64,000 bases of DNA, taken from assembly GCA_964630665.1 (NCBI GenBank), contig CAZVVN010000001.1, positions 58,277-122,276 on the forward strand. The letters are read 5' to 3'. Of this stretch, positions 61,067 through 64,000 are shown piece by piece; position 1 is the first letter of the stretch; every line of letters starts with the position of its first letter. The notes below the pieces were generated by a model. That model was not told the origin of the DNA and made no database searches. It worked only from the letters and a program-made list of their open reading frames with translations. The stretch is from UBA9619 sp964630665 (GTDB lineage Bacteria > Pseudomonadota > Gammaproteobacteria > Arenicellales > UBA868). Position numbers and translations under genes: made by a program.

Positions 61067-62280
61067 GACGGGTAGTTGTGACCGGCATGGGGATCGTTTC
61101 CAGCATCGGGAACAATCTCCAGGACGTTACTGGCGCTTTGCGGCAGGGGCAGTCTGGTATCGAGTACAGCGAAGAATATCAAGAACTCGGCTTTCGCTCG
61201 CGCATACACGGCAGTATTGAGGTCGATCTGGCAGGCGCGATCGACCGCAAGCAGAAACGTTTCATGGGTGATGCCGCGGCCTACAATTATTTGGCGATGC
61301 TGGAAGCGATCCAAGACTCTGGCGTCAGCCAGGACGTGATTTCCAGTCCCCGAACTGGGCTGGTCGTTGGATCCGGTGGTGGGTCACCGGAGAACATTAG
61401 CAATGCCGTGGACCTGCTTCGTGACAAGGGGGTCAAGCGGGTAGGTCCATACATGGTTACCCGGACTATGGCCAGCAGCACGGCAGCCTGTTTGGGCACG
61501 GCGTTCAAAATCAAAGGGGTGGCATACTCGATCAGTTCAGCCTGCGCTACCAGTGCCCACTGCATAGGCAACGCCGGTGAGTTGATTCAGATGGGCAAGC
61601 AGGATCTGGTTTTTGCCGGTGGTGCAGAGGAACTGCACTGGACAACGACCGTACTGTTCGACGCAATGGGGGCTTTGTCCTCAAAGTACAATGACACGCC
61701 GCAGGCGGCTTCTCGCACTTATGATGCAGACCGGGACGGATTCGTGATCTCAGGCGGTGGCGGAGTACTGGTGATGGAAGAACTGGAACACGCCCGTAAC
61801 CGGGGTGCGAGGATCTATGCCGAGTTAGTCGGCTACGGTGCGACATCCGACGGTTTTGACATGGTGCAGCCCTCGGGTGAGGGTGCTGCGCGCTGTATGG
61901 AACAGGCGATCACCGGGCTGGGTCGGCCTGTCGACTATCTCAACAGCCATGGGACCAGCACCCCGGTCGGCGATGTCCGGGAACTTGAAGCGATCAGCAA
62001 GGTCTTTGGTGAGGATGTTCCACCTATCAGCGCGACCAAGTCACTGACCGGACATGCGCTGGGTGCAGCCGGTGTCAACGAGGCGGTCTACACCTTACTC
62101 ATGCTGGAGGGAGACTTTATTGCGGCCTCGGCAAACATCGCTAACATCGACCCTGACGCAGAATCTTTTCCGATCGTTCGCGAGCGCCAGGACAATGCGG
62201 GCCTGAACGTGGTGATGTCAAACAGCTTTGGGTTCGGTGGTACGAACTCTACGCTGGTCTTCCAGCGGATGGCTGACTGA
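61063..62280 (+). CDS. fabB: 3-oxoacyl-ACP synthase I FabB
   Basis: A 405-residue beta-ketoacyl-ACP synthase I. The nucleophile is Cys161 in SSACATSAHCIG, and the two histidines are in NSHGTSTPVGD and KSLTGHALGA, giving the Cys-His-His triad. It extends acyl chains including the unsaturated intermediates made by FabA. The gene is translationally coupled to fabA. The last 63 bases overlap, on the opposite strand, the coding end of ispG. FabB rather than FabF is chosen because of the fabA linkage and the length. Confidence 0.95.
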   Translation: MRRVVVTGMGIVSSIGNNLQDVTGALRQGQSGIEYSEEYQELGFRSRIHGSIEVDLAGAIDRKQKRFMGDAAAYNYLAMLEAIQDSGVSQDVISSPRTGLVVGSGGGSPENISNAVDLLRDKGVKRVGPYMVTRTMASSTAACLGTAFKIKGVAYSISSACATSAHCIGNAGELIQMGKQDLVFAGGAEELHWTTTVLFDAMGALSSKYNDTPQAASRTYDADRDGFVISGGGGVLVMEELEHARNRGARIYAELVGYGATSDGFDMVQPSGEGAARCMEQAITGLGRPVDYLNSHGTSTPVGDVRELEAISKVFGEDVPPISATKSLTGHALGAAGVNEAVYTLLMLEGDFIAASANIANIDPDAESFPIVRERQDNAGLNVVMSNSFGFGGTNSTLVFQRMAD

Positions 62281-63606
62281 CTGGTCGAGGTCATCCTTTT
62301 CGCATCGATCCTCATCACGAATGGCGCCGGTCTCATTAGGATCACTGCCGCTCAACTGGTCTGCTGCCGACCCATTCTCCGCCGATGAGAATCGCCGAGC
62401 AACGTAATTTTCAACCCGCTCGATGAACTGTGCGGCGATCCTGTCTCCGCGCAGTGTGACGGTCTTTTCACCATCCTCGTAGACGGGCGCCACCGGGTTC
62501 TCTCCGCTTCCGGGAAGGCTGATCCCGATATTGGCATGGCGGCTCTCGCCCGGACCGTTGACCACACAGCCCATGACCGCGACCGACAGTGTCTCTACCC
62601 CGGGGTATTGAGTACGCCAGAGGACCATCTTGCGCTTCAGGTGTTGCTGTACTTCGCTTGCAAGATGTTGAAAGAAATCACTGCTGGTCCGACCACAGCC
62701 AGGACACGCAGTGACCTGTGGGGTGAATGAACGAATACCCAGGCCCTGCAGGATCTCCTGGGCGACTGTGACTTCACGCGTGCGGCTGCCGCCGGGTTCC
62801 GGTGTCAGGGAGATCCGGATCGTGTCGCCAATACCCTGTTGCAAGAGGATCGATAAGGCAGCCGTCGATGAGACGATCCCTTTGTCGCCCATACCGGCTT
62901 CGGTCAACCCTAGATGCAGCGGCAGATCGGTACGCTCAGCCAGATCGCGATAGACGGCGACCAGGTCCTGAACCTTGCTGACCTTGCACGACAGGATGAC
63001 GGCCTCTCGTGGCAGACCCTCCTGAATTGCAAATTCCGCGCTCGTCAATGCCGATTCCACCAATGCTTCTCGGGTCACCTGGGATAGTGTTTTCGGCTGG
63101 ACTAATGCAGCATTGTCGTCGAGTTTCCGGGCCAGCAGCGTTTGGTCTAGAGATCCCCAGTTAACGCCGATTCGCACGGGCTTGTGATGCAGGCATGCCT
63201 GTTCGATCATCTGCCGGAACTGGCTGTCTCGCCGGTTGCCGTGGCCAACATTTCCCGGATTGATACGATACTTGTCCAGAGTTCGTGCACAAGCTGGATA
63301 CCGGGAAAGTAGTTTGTGCCCGTTGTAGTGAAAGTCGCCGACCAGGGGAACTGTACAGCCGGCCTGGTCTAGACGGTTACGGATGTCCTCAACAGCCAGG
63401 GCCGCTTCGGCATTGTTGATTGTGATTCGGACGAGTTCAGACCCGGCGCCAGCAAGCTCGAGAACCTGTCTGGCCGTTGCTGCGGCATCAGCAGTATCGG
63501 TGTTGGTCATGGACTGCACGACGACTGGTGCTGAGCCGCCAATCAAGACATCACCAACTCGCATCTGCAAGGTTATTCTGCGTCGGATCGGGGTCGGTTG
63601 GGCCAC
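62218..63606 (-). CDS. ispG: 4-hydroxy-3-methylbut-2-enyl diphosphate synthase IspG
   Basis: A 462-residue IspG/GcpE of the MEP isoprenoid pathway, which converts the cyclic diphosphate MEcPP to HMBPP using a 4Fe-4S cluster. The cluster region has CPGCGRTSSDFF and then GCVVNGPGES, with the conserved cysteines and glutamate. The N-terminal barrel starts at MRVGDVLIGGSAPVVVQSMTN, read in two halves. The GTG at 63606 has an AGAGG site; the frame open to 63783 is not conserved. About 55 residues after the usual C terminus are an extension, and the last 21 codons overlap the end of fabB on the other strand. Confidence 0.9.
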   Translation of the reverse strand: MAQPTPIRRRITLQMRVGDVLIGGSAPVVVQSMTNTDTADAAATARQVLELAGAGSELVRITINNAEAALAVEDIRNRLDQAGCTVPLVGDFHYNGHKLLSRYPACARTLDKYRINPGNVGHGNRRDSQFRQMIEQACLHHKPVRIGVNWGSLDQTLLARKLDDNAALVQPKTLSQVTREALVESALTSAEFAIQEGLPREAVILSCKVSKVQDLVAVYRDLAERTDLPLHLGLTEAGMGDKGIVSSTAALSILLQQGIGDTIRISLTPEPGGSRTREVTVAQEILQGLGIRSFTPQVTACPGCGRTSSDFFQHLASEVQQHLKRKMVLWRTQYPGVETLSVAVMGCVVNGPGESRHANIGISLPGSGENPVAPVYEDGEKTVTLRGDRIAAQFIERVENYVARRFSSAENGSAADQLSGSDPNETGAIRDEDRCEKDDLDQSVSHPLEDQRRVRTTEPKAV

Positions 63607-63799
63607 GCGAAAGCCTCTAAGGCCAAATGAAGCTTGGATTCTAACGCGGATGATTACGGTATAGTTGTCAGTGTCTCCAGGTGGGGTGTCAGCGCCCCAG
63701 GGATCGACCGGGTCATCGCCAGCCGTGCAACAGCTGTAACTGTTTTCTGTGGGAGACGGTGTGTTGTAATACTGCTGCAACAATGCCAGGGGTGAAAAT

Positions 63800-64000
63800 A
63801 TGGATCAGGACAAAATAAAGGCCTTTGCCGGTAAGGTGTTTGAGGACATGGCGGGTGGCATGGCAGCCGGGCTGGCCTATGTCGGGACCCGCACTGGATT
63901 GTTCCGGGCCATGTCCGGAAATGGCCCGATGTCGATGGATGCCATTGTCCTCGCGAGTGGCCTCAAGCAGCGCTACGTGGAGGAGTGGCTCAATGGGATG
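63800..64000 (+). CDS. Class I SAM-dependent methyltransferase, N-terminal fragment
   Basis: The first 67 codons of a gene that runs off the right edge. The ATG has an AGGGGTG site about seven bases upstream. The protein resembles methyltransferases with an N-terminal winged-helix dimerisation domain. GMAAGLAYVGTRTGLFRAMSG is split over residues 20-40, followed by a helix-turn-helix-like SMDAIVLASGLKQRYVEEWL (about 45-64). The SAM-binding part is beyond the window, so the reaction is unknown. It is divergent from ispG. Confidence 0.65.
   Translation, partial: MDQDKIKAFAGKVFEDMAGGMAAGLAYVGTRTGLFRAMSGNGPMSMDAIVLASGLKQRYVEEWLNGM

Noticed and set aside
63607..63783. Upstream extension of ispG
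   Set aside because: The frame is open but its sequence has no relation to the IspG N terminus. The GTG at 63606 has a ribosome site and fits the family start.

Overview
The window is a 64 kb stretch of a GC-rich proteobacterial chromosome with densely packed genes on both strands. No IS element, prophage, CRISPR array, tRNA or rRNA gene was recognised. A FabA/FabB pair, a GlnRS, SohB, a YggU-type protein and a Trm112/YcaR protein point to a gammaproteobacterium. Abundant catabolic genes for organosulfur, one-carbon and aromatic compounds suggest an aerobic, probably uncultivated heterotroph. A 10-N gap flanked by a 41-base near-pure G run inside serA looks like an assembly artefact and suggests a draft or metagenome-derived sequence.

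Region 1 (1-14.5 kb) is a patchwork of small catabolic units. It holds a truncated MFS transporter, two CaiB/BaiF CoA-transferases, a MaoC-like hydratase, two DMT permeases and a YdiJ-type D-2-hydroxyacid dehydrogenase. It also has a serine-glyoxylate-type aminotransferase / thiol dioxygenase / four-domain rhodanese unit, an amidase, and a 3-hydroxyisobutyrate-dehydrogenase-family reductase. Region 2 (14.7-18.6 kb) pairs a cyclic-nucleotide-binding/FHA protein with a CoA-acylating aldehyde dehydrogenase and an acyl-CoA ligase. These resemble SauS and SauT of sulfoacetate breakdown.

Region 3 (18.6-28.5 kb) holds a gamma-carbonic anhydrase and SohB, then an aerobic benzoyl-CoA (box) locus. The box genes are a TetR regulator, boxC and boxB on the minus strand, with a benzoate-CoA ligase and an alpha/beta hydrolase on the plus strand. 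A 20-bp palindrome covers the tetR start, and a second inverted repeat covers a TATAAT box ahead of the ligase gene. boxA is not in the window. Region 4 (28.6-43.4 kb) is an RND efflux pair followed by housekeeping genes: VOC protein, glnS, EF-G-like GTPase, DAHP synthase, ATP sulfurylase, Trm112, CDF transporter, FKBP isomerase and a DMT permease.

Region 5 (43.6-54.8 kb) is the most interesting. serA, serC and a DUF1015 gene precede a run of C1 genes, most of which overlap by 1-4 bases. In order they are a corrinoid protein, DUF1638, a 'virulence factor' family protein, a cysteine-rich MTHFR C-terminal-domain protein, MetF, a methyl-THF:corrinoid methyltransferase, a GFA-family protein and a RACo-like corrinoid reactivator. 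A Crp/Fnr regulator follows. Together these would move a methyl group from a corrinoid protein to tetrahydrofolate and oxidise it, but no substrate-specific methyltransferase is present. Region 6 (55-64 kb) has a DUF2797 protein, an MFS transporter, lutABC for L-lactate oxidation, fabA-fabB, ispG converging on fabB with overlapping coding ends, and the start of a methyltransferase.
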